A stretch of 64,000 bases of DNA from Luteibacter aegosomaticola (GTDB lineage: Bacteria > Pseudomonadota > Gammaproteobacteria > Xanthomonadales > Rhodanobacteraceae). The translations under genes were made by a program, and so were the position numbers. A model generated the notes under the pieces. That model made no database searches. It was given only the letters and a program-made list of their open reading frames with translations, and was not told where the DNA came from. Below are positions 25,289 through 34,207 of the stretch, piece after piece. Every line of letters starts with the position of its first letter. Within the stretch, counting starts at the first letter, position 1. Where the stretch lies: assembly GCF_023078475.1 (NCBI RefSeq), contig NZ_CP095741.1, positions 4,216,001 through 4,280,000 on the forward strand, in the 5' to 3' direction.

Positions 25289-25808
25289 TGAGCGGACCTC
25301 CAACGCTATGTTGTGCGGCGGGACACTTCTCCCGCAACTGCGTTATCAAATCGTCGAAGCCGACCAGGTTGCTCCAGATGTTGATCACCTGGTTCGACGC
25401 GAGGATTAGCTTGGCTCGCGGGCTTCCCTGCCCACGGATCTCACGGATTGCCTTTACTTCCGCGTATGGAACCGTACGGTGCCCGTACAGCCCCATGCGA
25501 AGCACCGTCCCTTCGAGCTTCACCCGGTACACAGTCCAGATGTATGCGCACCCGCTTGCCAAAAGCGCGATGCATGCAGGTGCCCCGGCGTCGGCTGCGC
25601 TCCGACTGCCACCGTGCAGCGACCGAATCATGATAGTCGCGGCGACAATGACCATCCCGACCGAAATGGCCACGCAACCGAAGACCAGCGATCGCTCCAT
25701 GCGAAACATCGATTGGCCGTCGACGTGCCGTGCCCTCTCGCGAGCACCAAGTCCTGACACCAAGGCCAGGACAAGACTCGTAACAGCTGCGACAGGCGCG
25801 ATGATCAC
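25278..25808 (-). CDS. Membrane protein with PH-like domain
   Basis: About 176 residues. Two to three TM helices (residues 1-20, 45-65, 80-98) precede a C-terminal bacterial PH-like domain (YRVKLEGTVLRMGLYGHRTV and on to DDLITQLREK). The start is probably GTG 25808, which has AAGAGG seven bases upstream and lies 11 bp after the DUF998 gene's stop; an ATG at 25880 would overlap that gene by 61 bp. It is the middle gene of a three-gene operon. Confidence 0.65.
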   Translation of the reverse strand: MIIAPVAAVTSLVLALVSGLGARERARHVDGQSMFRMERSLVFGCVAISVGMVIVAATIMIRSLHGGSRSAADAGAPACIALLASGCAYIWTVYRVKLEGTVLRMGLYGHRTVPYAEVKAIREIRGQGSPRAKLILASNQVINIWSNLVGFDDLITQLREKCPAAQHSVGGPLNDT

Positions 25809-25819
25809 GTTTGAGCCTC

Positions 25820-26386
25820 TTAAGCTGGACGTTTCGCAAGCCCATCTCGCAACACCAGCCAACTCGCATACCCAAACCACCCAAACATCGGAAGGGTAGT
25901 CAGGCGCTGCGTTAGCCCCTTGGTCGCTGCCGGATCAAGCCCCGTCATCAAGGCCCACATGTAAACCAGCACGAGGAACGCGGCGATAAGAGAAACAACG
26001 TCCCTACCCTTCCCACGCTCCGCGGCGAAGAACGCCGGGCAAAGAATCACGGAAAGCCCGATGGCGTAGAGCCCATGCAATGGACTGCCCATGGTGAAGA
26101 TGCCATTCGAGACCATGCTCACGCCGAAAATGACGGCCGTCAGTGCCGTGAACGCATAACGCGAGCCGCCCTGGAGCAGAAGCGCCACGGCAAAGGCCAT
26201 GATGGAACCGCCCGCGATCACCGCACCCACGCGGCATGACATCGCAATATCTGGCGAAAGAAGCTCCAGCTCGCTCATGTGCTGCTGGATCGACGAATAC
26301 CCCGGAACGAAAAAGCCCACCAGCATCGGGATAAGCATCCCGAGAAGCGGCAACACCATGGTTGCGCGCAGAATCGCCTTGGTCAC
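25820..26386 (-). CDS. DUF998 family integral membrane protein
   Basis: 188 residues with six TM helices and the DUF998 features: PGYSSIQQHMSEL after TM1, MGSPLHGLYAIGLS and GWFGYASWLVL near the end. The function of the family is unknown. It is the first gene of an operon with a PH-like membrane protein and an SDR. Confidence 0.8.
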   Translation of the reverse strand: MTKAILRATMVLPLLGMLIPMLVGFFVPGYSSIQQHMSELELLSPDIAMSCRVGAVIAGGSIMAFAVALLLQGGSRYAFTALTAVIFGVSMVSNGIFTMGSPLHGLYAIGLSVILCPAFFAAERGKGRDVVSLIAAFLVLVYMWALMTGLDPAATKGLTQRLTTLPMFGWFGYASWLVLRDGLAKRPA

Positions 26387-26578
26387 GAATCGAACTCCCC
26401 TGTTCTATCACGCGTGCGTCGTTCCGCACGCCCGGGGAATCTAACCGACGGGCCCGACAAACGCCAACCACGCCGCAGCAACCTGCCTAGCCACCGCCCG
26501 CCCATTAATGCCATCCTCCCCCTCATCCCGCGCAACCGGAACCACCGCGCAAACCAGTAGGGACACAGGGGAATAAGT

Positions 26579-28588
26579 ATGAGCAAGCGAATCCTCGCCA
26601 CGTTCGTGGCGATGGGCTGTCTCGGAATGGCCTCCATGGCGAGGGCGGAAGACGCCCCTTCCCAGCCACTCGTCTCCGACCCGGCCTACCTCGGCCCTGT
26701 CCAGCTGGTCGACATCGGTGGCCGGCGCCTCAACCTGTATTGCCGTGGCACCGGTTCGCCGGCGGTGATCTTCGACTCCGGCCTCAACGACAGCATGCTC
26801 GGCTGGGCGCGGGTGCAACCGGAGGTCAGCAAGACGCACACGACCTGCTCCTACGACCGTGCGGGGCTCGGCTTCAGCGATCCTTCCAACCGCCCAAGCA
26901 CCGCGGCCAATGATGTGGATGACATCCACAAGGCCTTGCAGGTCGCCGGGATCAAACCGCCTTATCTGCTTGTCGGGCATTCCGCGGCCGGCCTGGCCGT
27001 GCGGGTGTTCGCCGACCGCCACCGTGATGAAGTGGTGGGCATGGTCATCGTCGATGGTTCGCACGAGGACCAGATACCCAAAGCCAAGGCACGCAGGGCC
27101 CTGGAAGCTCTCGCGCTACCCCCGCCGAAACACGAGAAGGAAACGCCCGAGCCCGACTGCGTCGCCGCCGCGAAGTCCGGCTCCATCCCCAAGAGTTCGC
27201 CCGCCTACGAGCCCTGCCTCGGCGGTATGTACCCGGGCGTGAGCCAGGCCGTCAGCGACGCAACCTTCGCCGCCATGGCCACCCTCACCTCACAGAAGGC
27301 TTACGCCTCGGAGATGGCGAACTTCGTCACGGCAAGCGCCGATGAAGCCCGCGCCACGCGGCATGACTTCGGCGACATGCCCATCATCATGCTCACGCAG
27401 GCGCAGCAGCCCGCGCCCAAGGGTCTGCCACAGGCGTTCCAGGATCGGCGCACGATGGAGTGGGAGCAATTCCACAACGAGGTGGCCGCCATGTCGACAC
27501 ATGGCGTGAACTGGATCGTTCCCCGTAGTACGCACATCATCAACTACGACCGGCCCGAGATTGTCGTGGATGCGATCGAACAGGCGCTGGCCCTTGCCGC
27601 CTCGCCGGGGCCGACGCCTGTACCGAAGGAAAAGCGGATCAACCCCATCGTGACCGACCCGGTCTATACCGGGCCGGCCCAACTGGTCGATGTGGGTGGT
27701 GGGCGGCGGATCAACCTGTATTGCCGCGGTACTGGCTCACCGACGGTCGTGTTCGCCTCGGGGGCGCTTGATACGACGATTGCCTGGGCCCTGGTCCAGC
27801 CGGTGATCAGCGAGAAGCACGCCACCTGTTCGTTCGACCGGGCTGGCCTGGGCTTCAGCGATGCGCCCACGCGGCCGGGTACGTCGGCCAATGAGGCTGA
27901 CGACCTGCATAGGGCGCTGAAAGCGGCGCACATCGCCCCACCCTACGTGCTGGTCGGCCATTCGGCAGCAGGGATGTCCACGCGTATCTTCGCGGATCGC
28001 TTCCGGGATGAAGTGGTCGGGCTGGTCATTGTCGATGGGGCGCATGAAGACCAGGCCATCCGTCTCAAGGCCATCGCCACGCCTGAGGCGAAGCTGCACT
28101 GGTACGACGAGATCAACGACACCACCTGCGTCGATGCCTTGAAGGATGGTGAGATTCCGAAGACGTCGCCGGTTTACGAGCGGTGTGTCGGTAAAGATGA
28201 TCCCCGCTTCAGCCCGGCCATCAACGCCGCGCAGCTTGGTTATGCGTCGAAGGCCAAGTATCAGAAGGCGACGCGGTCGGAGATCGCTAATTCCTGGTGG
28301 GCCAGTGCTGATGAAGCCCGCGCGACGCGGAAGGATTTTGGGGACATGCCCATCGTGTATCTCACGCATGCGCCGTATAAGCCGGTCGCTGGCGTGACGC
28401 AGCTACTGCAGGATCAGCGTACGGCGACGATCGAGCAGATGCACAACGAAGTGGCTGCGATGTCGACGCATGGGATTAACGAGATCGTGCCGCGGGCGGG
28501 GCATATCATTAACTATGATCGGCCTGAAATTGTGATTGATGCTATCAATCAGGTGCTAAGGATGGAGGAAGGCCATGCCCAAAGATAA
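26579..28588 (+). CDS. Tandem alpha/beta-hydrolase fusion, exported
   Basis: 669 residues: signal peptide (MSKRILATFVAMGCLGMASM, then ARA), hydrolase domain 1 (about 32-340) and hydrolase domain 2 (about 347-665). Each domain has the same landmarks: LYCRGTGSP, SYDRAGLGFSD or SFDRAGLGFSD, the nucleophile elbow VGHSAAG (Ser about 135 and 461), IVDGSHEDQ or IVDGAHEDQ, and HIINYDRPEIV near the end with the catalytic His. Both triads look intact. This is an internal gene duplication; single-domain homologues are the norm. Substrates are unknown. It overlaps kptA by 14 bp. Confidence 0.88.
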   Translation: MSKRILATFVAMGCLGMASMARAEDAPSQPLVSDPAYLGPVQLVDIGGRRLNLYCRGTGSPAVIFDSGLNDSMLGWARVQPEVSKTHTTCSYDRAGLGFSDPSNRPSTAANDVDDIHKALQVAGIKPPYLLVGHSAAGLAVRVFADRHRDEVVGMVIVDGSHEDQIPKAKARRALEALALPPPKHEKETPEPDCVAAAKSGSIPKSSPAYEPCLGGMYPGVSQAVSDATFAAMATLTSQKAYASEMANFVTASADEARATRHDFGDMPIIMLTQAQQPAPKGLPQAFQDRRTMEWEQFHNEVAAMSTHGVNWIVPRSTHIINYDRPEIVVDAIEQALALAASPGPTPVPKEKRINPIVTDPVYTGPAQLVDVGGGRRINLYCRGTGSPTVVFASGALDTTIAWALVQPVISEKHATCSFDRAGLGFSDAPTRPGTSANEADDLHRALKAAHIAPPYVLVGHSAAGMSTRIFADRFRDEVVGLVIVDGAHEDQAIRLKAIATPEAKLHWYDEINDTTCVDALKDGEIPKTSPVYERCVGKDDPRFSPAINAAQLGYASKAKYQKATRSEIANSWWASADEARATRKDFGDMPIVYLTHAPYKPVAGVTQLLQDQRTATIEQMHNEVAAMSTHGINEIVPRAGHIINYDRPEIVIDAINQVLRMEEGHAQR

Positions 28589-29117
28589 CGCGACAGAACT
28601 GAGTAAGTTCATGAGCTACGTGCTTCGGCATAGCCCCGAAAGCATTGGGATCGTGCTGGATAGCGAAGGCTGGGTCTCGATCAGCAGCCTTATCGAAGCT
28701 GCCGTGCTTTCTGGCCGCGCATTCACTGAAGAGGCTATCAGGCAAGTTGTTGAAACGAGTGAGAAGAAGCGCTTCACCATTTCTGACGATGGTCTGCGCA
28801 TCCGAGCCGCCCAGGGTCACACGACAACGTCTGTCGCCATCGAACACGTCGAGAAGGTGCCGCCTGCCGAGCTATTCCATGGCACCGCCACCCGCTTCCT
28901 TTCGTCGATTCGTGAACGCGGGTTAGTGCCCGGCCAGCGCCACCACGTACACCTGACCGTCGACCGCGAAATCGCCAGGCAAACGGGATCGCGGCACGGC
29001 GAACCCGTGGTTCTCGTCGTTCAGGCCGCAAGCATGAGTCAACAGGGGCACCGCTTCTACATCGCCGATAACGGTGTTTGGCTGGTCGACGCCGTTCCGC
29101 CAGACTTCCTGTCCTAG
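28575..29117 (+). CDS. kptA: RNA 2'-phosphotransferase (Tpt1/KptA)
   Basis: 180 residues, typical for KptA. It removes an RNA 2'-phosphate using NAD+, giving ADP-ribose 1'',2''-cyclic phosphate. The conserved residues are visible: LRHSP (Arg18-His19), RAAQGH (Arg77), ELFHGT (His102-Gly-Thr) and GQRHHVHL (Arg122). Bacteria generally lack the tRNA splicing step that produces its substrate, so the biological role is open. Its start overlaps the tandem hydrolase gene. It lies at the border of the orphan-immunity array. Confidence 0.92.
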   Translation: MPKDNATELSKFMSYVLRHSPESIGIVLDSEGWVSISSLIEAAVLSGRAFTEEAIRQVVETSEKKRFTISDDGLRIRAAQGHTTTSVAIEHVEKVPPAELFHGTATRFLSSIRERGLVPGQRHHVHLTVDREIARQTGSRHGEPVVLVVQAASMSQQGHRFYIADNGVWLVDAVPPDFLS

Positions 29118-29122
29118 AGCGT

Positions 29123-29563
29123 TCAACTCAAGGCAGCGGGTAGCTCTTCGCCCACCAGGACATCGGACGCCAGGATGTGGAATTCGATGTTCTCATACAG
29201 GAACTGGACGTTGAAATGCCTCACGTCAGTCGGGGCATAGTGAAATGCGGCTCGCTGTTTTTCCAGAAAACGCTGTACGAAATCCGACACCACGTATTCC
29301 GATACGTGACCCAGCTCGATCAGATTCTCCGCAGCGATCGACTCAAACATCCAGCCGCCCGGGAATGATTGCTTAAGAAACATCCTGGCGCGTACAAAGA
29401 TCAAGTCGATCTTCATGATCCTTAGATCGTCGTCAACCTCCTTCTCGTAGAGAACGCTTAGACGGAGGTCCGCCCCCTCCATCGCGGCACGCACTTCCGA
29501 CTCCCCGTATCCAGGCAGCCAGTCGTATAGGTTGATGATCGATCGAGGTTGACCTACTTTCAT
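29123..29563 (-). CDS. Hypothetical protein, immunity-like
   Basis: 146 residues, acidic, soluble, alpha/beta, with no signal peptide. It is the last in a series of small minus-strand genes (33095 to 29123) with lower GC than the surrounding chromosome. Size, acidity and context fit a polymorphic-toxin immunity protein, but I recognise no specific family. Confidence 0.55.
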   Translation of the reverse strand: MKVGQPRSIINLYDWLPGYGESEVRAAMEGADLRLSVLYEKEVDDDLRIMKIDLIFVRARMFLKQSFPGGWMFESIAAENLIELGHVSEYVVSDFVQRFLEKQRAAFHYAPTDVRHFNVQFLYENIEFHILASDVLVGEELPAALS

Positions 29564-29604
29564 GGCTCTTCCGTCCTTTGACGGGCTATCGCACTTGAAC
29601 GCTG

Positions 29605-30144
29605 CTATGGCAGCGAACGTCGGTCATTCGCAATCAAGTTAGCCATGATTGTGAACAGATAGTCGCCCTTCCGACGATCCAACGTCGCGGATACCAGGGT
29701 CAACGGACATAGCTGCGTCTGCTGACCAGCCACTTCCTTGAGTTGCGGCAGGCCGAAGAAGACATTCTTCTCGTCGATGTTGTTGATGAACCACTTCCCG
29801 CCAAGCTGACGACGGAGTGTCTCACCTAGGTATCGCGCAGCGCCGTCCATGTAAGCCGCGTGCTCCATGGCTCGCGCTGCTTCTGGAGACGAGTAACGGG
29901 CGAGCAGCATGGCCTCGAGCCGAATCAACGATTCATGACTCTTGTCCAGCGACTCGCGATCATTCAAGTCCGCGCCATCTCTGAACCGCTGGATCGCGTC
30001 GTGCATGTCCATAAGCCAGTATTGGAACTGGTCGTCTTTGTTATCTACCACGTCATCGCGTCCTTTTGTCACGCACTTCATCGCGAAAAACTGCAAGCTC
30101 GCGCCGCCAGGCCTCACCACCTCGAAGGTCCCTGCAAAGGACAC
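29605..30144 (-). CDS. Hypothetical protein, immunity-like
   Basis: 179 residues, soluble. It starts at GTG 30144 with GGAG seven bases upstream; an internal ATG at 30081 is an alternative. The middle is helical (LMDMHDAIQRFRDGADLNDR and on), and there is a C-terminal beta segment. It lies in the minus-strand array of small genes. The family is not recognised. Confidence 0.55.
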   Translation of the reverse strand: MSFAGTFEVVRPGGASLQFFAMKCVTKGRDDVVDNKDDQFQYWLMDMHDAIQRFRDGADLNDRESLDKSHESLIRLEAMLLARYSSPEAARAMEHAAYMDGAARYLGETLRRQLGGKWFINNIDEKNVFFGLPQLKEVAGQQTQLCPLTLVSATLDRRKGDYLFTIMANLIANDRRSLP

Positions 30145-30171
30145 GGAAGATCTCCTCCAGCCCCAAAGCGG

Positions 30172-30296
30172 GCTCTTCTATAGCAGCGAGTAGTGGAATC
30201 TTTCCGTCGGAGGATCATCCTTGTCGTAGTCGACAACATCGATACTCGCCGCGGGCGTAACTCATTCTCGATCCGCCCCTCTGATCTGGCCGTCGT
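30172..30296 (-). pseudogene. Chimeric immunity-gene remnant (barstar 3' end joined to a paralogue fragment)
   Basis: Minus-strand reading gives DVVDYDKDDPPTERFHYSLL followed by TAG, matching the C-terminus of the barstar gene next door (RVVEYDKAARWPDKFHYSLL). 23 bp are identical (30177-30199 and 30864-30886). The adjoining part (30244-30290) instead matches a segment inside the gene at 31678-32115 (QRG-SR--YARGE in that gene's frame). Two different array genes have therefore recombined here. Confidence 0.7.
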
Positions 30297-30836
30297 TTAG
30301 CGCGATTTAGGAACGAATCGCCAGCGGCCATCGACCCTTTCGACACCCACCTCGACCTTCTCAATCCTGTTCTGCGTGTCGTCCCTGCTAACGAAGATCT
30401 CCAGCTGCTGCTTCGATTGCCCTGATGCCAAGGTCATCGCGAACTCGACCACTTCCGCCATATCCACACCCAGGTACCTCGCCGCATGCCTGACGAGCAC
30501 CATGCACCGGAAGTTCTCGCGATAATCGACTTCAAAACCCTCGATCACATTCAGCACGACCGCGATTTGAATCCATCGCCGGTCACCATCGTTCATGGCC
30601 TCTTCTGCCATACGTCCACTGGCGTGAAGAAGCTTCTTTCTGATCGAGCTACCTAGCTTCGTCGAGACAAGCTGCCTGTCCGGCACCGAAAGGTCCGAAT
30701 AGAGCTTAGCGATCGCCATCGCATCCGACAGAAGAGTCCGCTGAACGGGGCGAAATCGTGATCCGTCAGGCACGAGTCTCGCGATAGCATCGTCTACTTC
30801 GCGCCTCCGTTCCTCGCCCGAATTAGTCGCTGTCAT
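30297..30836 (-). CDS. Hypothetical protein, immunity-like
   Basis: 179 residues, mostly helical (residues 10-125) with a C-terminal beta hairpin ending VERVDGRWRFVPKSR. It has no signal peptide or TM. It lies between the chimeric remnant and the barstar gene in the same direction. I do not recognise the family; an immunity function is inferred from the array. Confidence 0.55.
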   Translation of the reverse strand: MTATNSGEERRREVDDAIARLVPDGSRFRPVQRTLLSDAMAIAKLYSDLSVPDRQLVSTKLGSSIRKKLLHASGRMAEEAMNDGDRRWIQIAVVLNVIEGFEVDYRENFRCMVLVRHAARYLGVDMAEVVEFAMTLASGQSKQQLEIFVSRDDTQNRIEKVEVGVERVDGRWRFVPKSR

Positions 30837-30864
30837 TAATCATCCAATAGATACGCCAACGCAT

Positions 30865-31149
30865 CTATAGCAGCGAGTAGTGGAATTTGTCCGGCCACCG
30901 AGCAGCCTTGTCGTACTCGACGACGCGATCCAACGTCCTCACGATCGCGTGGAAGTCCTCGCGGAGCACCTCTCTTGAACGATCGGAATCCCTCCACTCA
31001 ATCGAGAAAGGGCGCTCGACGCTAGCGCTTAAGAGATCCCAAAGTGCGTCGACGTTCCTTCCGTAAGAGTGAAGATCAAGCGCGTCCGCCAACTGCCGGT
31101 AAAAGTCAGATGCAGAGGCAATCTTCGACCCATCGATGACCAGATTCAT
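30865..31149 (-). CDS. Barstar family ribonuclease inhibitor
   Basis: 94 residues, barstar length (about 90). The family pattern is clear: VIDGSKIASASDFYRQLADA, then LHSYGRNVDALWDLLS (barstar NLDALWD) and PFSIEWRDSDRSRE (barstar LVLEWRQFEQSK). Barstar blocks barnase-like RNases, here presumably a secreted or contact-delivered RNase toxin. No barnase gene is visible nearby, so it is an orphan immunity gene. Its stop is 3 bp from the conserved repeat shared with 30177-30199. Confidence 0.85.
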   Translation of the reverse strand: MNLVIDGSKIASASDFYRQLADALDLHSYGRNVDALWDLLSASVERPFSIEWRDSDRSREVLREDFHAIVRTLDRVVEYDKAARWPDKFHYSLL

Positions 31150-31151
31150 AA

Positions 31152-31643
31152 CTAACGAAGATCCTCCCTATCCACCGAGTGTCGTCTCATCGCAGCAGCC
31201 GCTCCCGAAGAGCTACCGCGTACCAATACACCGTCCTGCGCCTCCTCGACCAGACAACCCTCGTCATCCTGGAAGGAATGAAATCCCATCTCAGACTGTT
31301 CCGGCCAGGTATCGTCGACAAGAGAGAAGGCCTCGAGCTCGACGATAACCCCGTCCCTGCCTATCCAGAGTACGAAGCTCGCCAGTCCAGGCGTTGGAAG
31401 CTCCCGAATGGCGTTAACGGTCGGCGGATAGGATCTGACTGGAAGGCCATCCTCTCCGCGCGGAATAACAACAGTATCGACGACTCCCGAGCTTGTGAAG
31501 TGAGTCGTTACTCCGCAGGCATAGACATCCCTACGAGCGACCAGGAGATGCGGAAGCTGCATTCTCAATGTCTGCCGCCAAGACTCCTCTCCCCTCAGAG
31601 CAAGGCGCATGACTTTCAGTTCGAAGTCAGATGGACCGATCAT
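31152..31643 (-). CDS. Hypothetical protein, immunity-like
   Basis: 163 residues, soluble alpha/beta. The centre has SYPPTVNAIRELPTPGLASF and the C-terminal tail is Ala/Ser/Arg-rich. It ends 2 bp before the barstar start, so the two are probably co-transcribed. The family is not recognised. Confidence 0.55.
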   Translation of the reverse strand: MIGPSDFELKVMRLALRGEESWRQTLRMQLPHLLVARRDVYACGVTTHFTSSGVVDTVVIPRGEDGLPVRSYPPTVNAIRELPTPGLASFVLWIGRDGVIVELEAFSLVDDTWPEQSEMGFHSFQDDEGCLVEEAQDGVLVRGSSSGAAAAMRRHSVDREDLR

Positions 31644-31677
31644 CTAAACCACAGCTCCTTCGACAGCCTGTCGCAGA

Positions 31678-32115
31678 TTAGCGCCAGACAAGCATTACTT
31701 GACGCTGCCTCTGGAGGTCCGATGAAATCTCGTAGATTGCCAATCCGATATCCAAGTCCGACTCAGGTACATAGTTGAATAGTTGCCCGGTAAGAATTGG
31801 ATCTGACGGCACGTCATACGTGATCTCAGCGAAAGCTTCCTCATCATTAGCAATAGAAAACACACATTGACGCTCACCGCGGGCGTAACAGACTCTCGAC
31901 CTGCCCCTCTGAAGCGCCACCAACGTGGTATCGACTCGAACAAATATCTGAGAATCATTCACGAAGATAGCGACAAAATGACCGTCAACAACGTCATACA
32001 TACCGTTGACCTTGGCTGAAACATCCGATCGAAACTCGTCAACCACACGGTCATCAACCGAGGCAAGGCGGCGGTGGAGAACTGCCTCCTTGCGCGACCT
32101 CAGAACTATTGACAT
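31678..32115 (-). CDS. Hypothetical protein, immunity-like (source of a duplicated segment)
   Basis: 145 residues, beta-rich, soluble. AGGGG six bases upstream supports ATG 32115. The internal segment QRGRSRVCYARGERQCV (31862-31915) recurs in diverged form in the remnant at 30244-30290, so a second copy of this gene once existed in the array. The function is unknown. Confidence 0.55.
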   Translation of the reverse strand: MSIVLRSRKEAVLHRRLASVDDRVVDEFRSDVSAKVNGMYDVVDGHFVAIFVNDSQIFVRVDTTLVALQRGRSRVCYARGERQCVFSIANDEEAFAEITYDVPSDPILTGQLFNYVPESDLDIGLAIYEISSDLQRQRQVMLVWR

Positions 32116-32223
32116 ATCCACCCCTGCAAATCCGTCATCTTTCCGTTGCTCCCGCGTGCGAAATCTCGCATATGCAGACGGTGTGATCTTGACTAAGCGC
32201 GGCCCGGCGAATCTACGGCGCCA

Positions 32224-32637
32224 TCATCGTCTCGTCCGCAAGGCATCCAGAACTTCCCGCATCACTTCCTTGTCCTCCGGGCGCCTTTCGATATATGGCA
32301 CAGCAATCGCCTCCACGTACGTCAGGAACACATCTCGCGAAGCGAAGAAATCCGGATGTGACATCCAAAATTCGCCTGGATTCACCGAGGCATGGAATTC
32401 TGCCTCCGCCGGCCAACCCTCTCTCTTATCGCTATTGGCCTTATCGATTCGGTCAATGAACCAATCCGGGTCACCTGCCACGCCGAATGAATCGCCATCA
32501 GCCGTCACAAGCCGGTGTAGATCCTCGGTCCTGTGAGCATCCAGTAGCTCGATAAGACAAAACCGAAGAGCCTCGTCGAACGCGGATTTCGGACCGAATT
32601 CGTCGAATGCATCAAGCAGAAATTTCATCGCCATCAT
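32224..32637 (-). CDS. Hypothetical protein, immunity-like
   Basis: 137 residues, acidic and soluble, with aromatic-rich WPAEAEFHASVNPGEFWMSH. Its ATG overlaps the stop of the membrane protein gene upstream (ATGA), so the two genes form a translationally coupled pair. The family is not recognised. Confidence 0.55.
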   Translation of the reverse strand: MMAMKFLLDAFDEFGPKSAFDEALRFCLIELLDAHRTEDLHRLVTADGDSFGVAGDPDWFIDRIDKANSDKREGWPAEAEFHASVNPGEFWMSHPDFFASRDVFLTYVEAIAVPYIERRPEDKEVMREVLDALRTRR

Positions 32638-33095
32638 TTATTCAAGCACCGGCCTAGTGCCCCAAGGCACCACAGTATTCCCGTGTACAGCGCACCTACG
32701 ATGGCACCGAACATAGCCCAGAAAGCAACGCGGCGCGGCGCGTAGTCCAACCAGAATGACGACGTAGCTAGGCTATGCCAATCCTTAGGGAAGATTGGCG
32801 CATCCATCAATACCCAGAACACCAGCCCGTAGGCGGCTCCGCCAATGAGATATCGCCATCTCGTTACGAGGAAACGATCGACGGCGAAGAGGAGCGGAAT
32901 ACCAATGATGGCTGATACGACAACGCCGATCAGGAAGAAGTAGGCAAGCCCCACCCATTCTCTCGGCTCTGCGTTCGCACTGATCAGAACGGGTATCCAT
33001 ATGAGCGACGCGGCTATGCCTCCCGTTATCAGCAAGACGACAATCCGCTGGACCCGCGATGTAGCAGGCAAGCCTTTCGCTGACAGAAACCTCAT
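32634..33095 (-). CDS. Small integral membrane protein
   Basis: 153 residues with four TM helices (about 16-36, 47-70, 80-98, 120-145). It is the first gene of the minus-strand immunity-like array, coupled by a 4-bp overlap to the next gene. Membrane proteins of this size can be immunity proteins against pore-forming or membrane-targeting toxins; this is inference. Confidence 0.6.
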   Translation of the reverse strand: MRFLSAKGLPATSRVQRIVVLLITGGIAASLIWIPVLISANAEPREWVGLAYFFLIGVVVSAIIGIPLLFAVDRFLVTRWRYLIGGAAYGLVFWVLMDAPIFPKDWHSLATSSFWLDYAPRRVAFWAMFGAIVGALYTGILWCLGALGRCLNK

Positions 33096-33253
33096 GTTCT
33101 TTACTGCTCCAAACCGTCCTGGTCATGGCACGCGGGAACCCCTCACGGGTGGCCGCGGCCGGTCTTCAATAATGCATAATCGGCCGGAGTCGTAAGAACT
33201 TTAGGTTAGCGTCTGGGTGGCGGTGGAGCCGGCAAAGGAACTAGGAGAGCGGC

Positions 33254-33937
33254 CTATCCGAGCCGCGCCCTCAAGAACGCCCAAGTCCGGTCATTAGCCA
33301 GCTTGGCCGCGGCCGCATCGTAATGCGCACCGCCATGGCGAGAGAACGCGTGGTGGCAGCCTGCATAGGTATGGATCTCGACGTTCGGCTTGCCCGCTAA
33401 CGCCTCCTTGATCTGCGTCTGGGCCTCCGTGCTGATGAACTCGTCGGCACCCGCCAGATGCATCAGGAAAGGTGCGTTGACTGAGTCCGCTTCATCGAGG
33501 TACTTCTCGGTATCACCACCGTGAAAAGCCACGGCGGCATCCACCTCGCTGCGCGCCGCGGTGAGGAATGTCATCAGACCACCGAGACAGTAGCCCATCA
33601 CGGCGACACGACCAGTAGACCGAGGCAGCTCCCGTGCCGCCGCTACAGTCGCTGCGACATCGGAGACGCCCGCGTTGCGGTCATAGGCCATATAGAGCGC
33701 AAGCCCCTTCTTCCAGTCCGCCTCTGACGTAACGCTCAGATCGACCCCGGGCTCCTGCCGCCAGAAGAGATCCGGCGCGATGGCAATGAAGCCCTGCGCA
33801 GCCAGAGCCTGGCAGGTCTGCCGGATATCGTCGTTGACCCCGAAAACTTCGTGCAGGACGACTACCGCCGGGGCTTTATCTACATCCGGGTAAGCCACGT
33901 AGGCGGCAAAGTCACCTGCGTCGGTCTTGATGGTCAT
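33254..33937 (-). CDS. Dienelactone hydrolase family protein
   Basis: 227 residues, the usual size for the family. It has VVLHEVFGVNDDIR, the nucleophile elbow MGYCLGG with the catalytic Cys used by dienelactone hydrolases, GADEFIS and the late HHAFSR with the catalytic His. The start at MTIKTDAG (33937) matches family length, although no strong ribosome site is visible; longer starts up to 34048 are open. It is expected to be cytosolic. Confidence 0.88.
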   Translation of the reverse strand: MTIKTDAGDFAAYVAYPDVDKAPAVVVLHEVFGVNDDIRQTCQALAAQGFIAIAPDLFWRQEPGVDLSVTSEADWKKGLALYMAYDRNAGVSDVAATVAAARELPRSTGRVAVMGYCLGGLMTFLTAARSEVDAAVAFHGGDTEKYLDEADSVNAPFLMHLAGADEFISTEAQTQIKEALAGKPNVEIHTYAGCHHAFSRHGGAHYDAAAAKLANDRTWAFLRARLG

Positions 33938-34207
33938 TTCATTTTTCACGATCCAATACTCATGAGAGGGGAACCTGGGGACCATCACCTTCCTATATCT
34001 GGTCGGCTTGTTGGAAATGCCCGGAATTTGCACGAGCGGCGCATGCACAACCTGTGCCCAACGAACCCGCGGTGACGCAATAACCTGAGCAACCTCCCCG
34101 AGGCGTCAGTTCCCAACGCGAAGTTGCCTCTTGACCGGCCTTCCCGCCTAAAGCGGATTCGGCCAGCTGCCGCTATGACCAATGAAGCATCACGCAGCAG
34201 CAACGCC

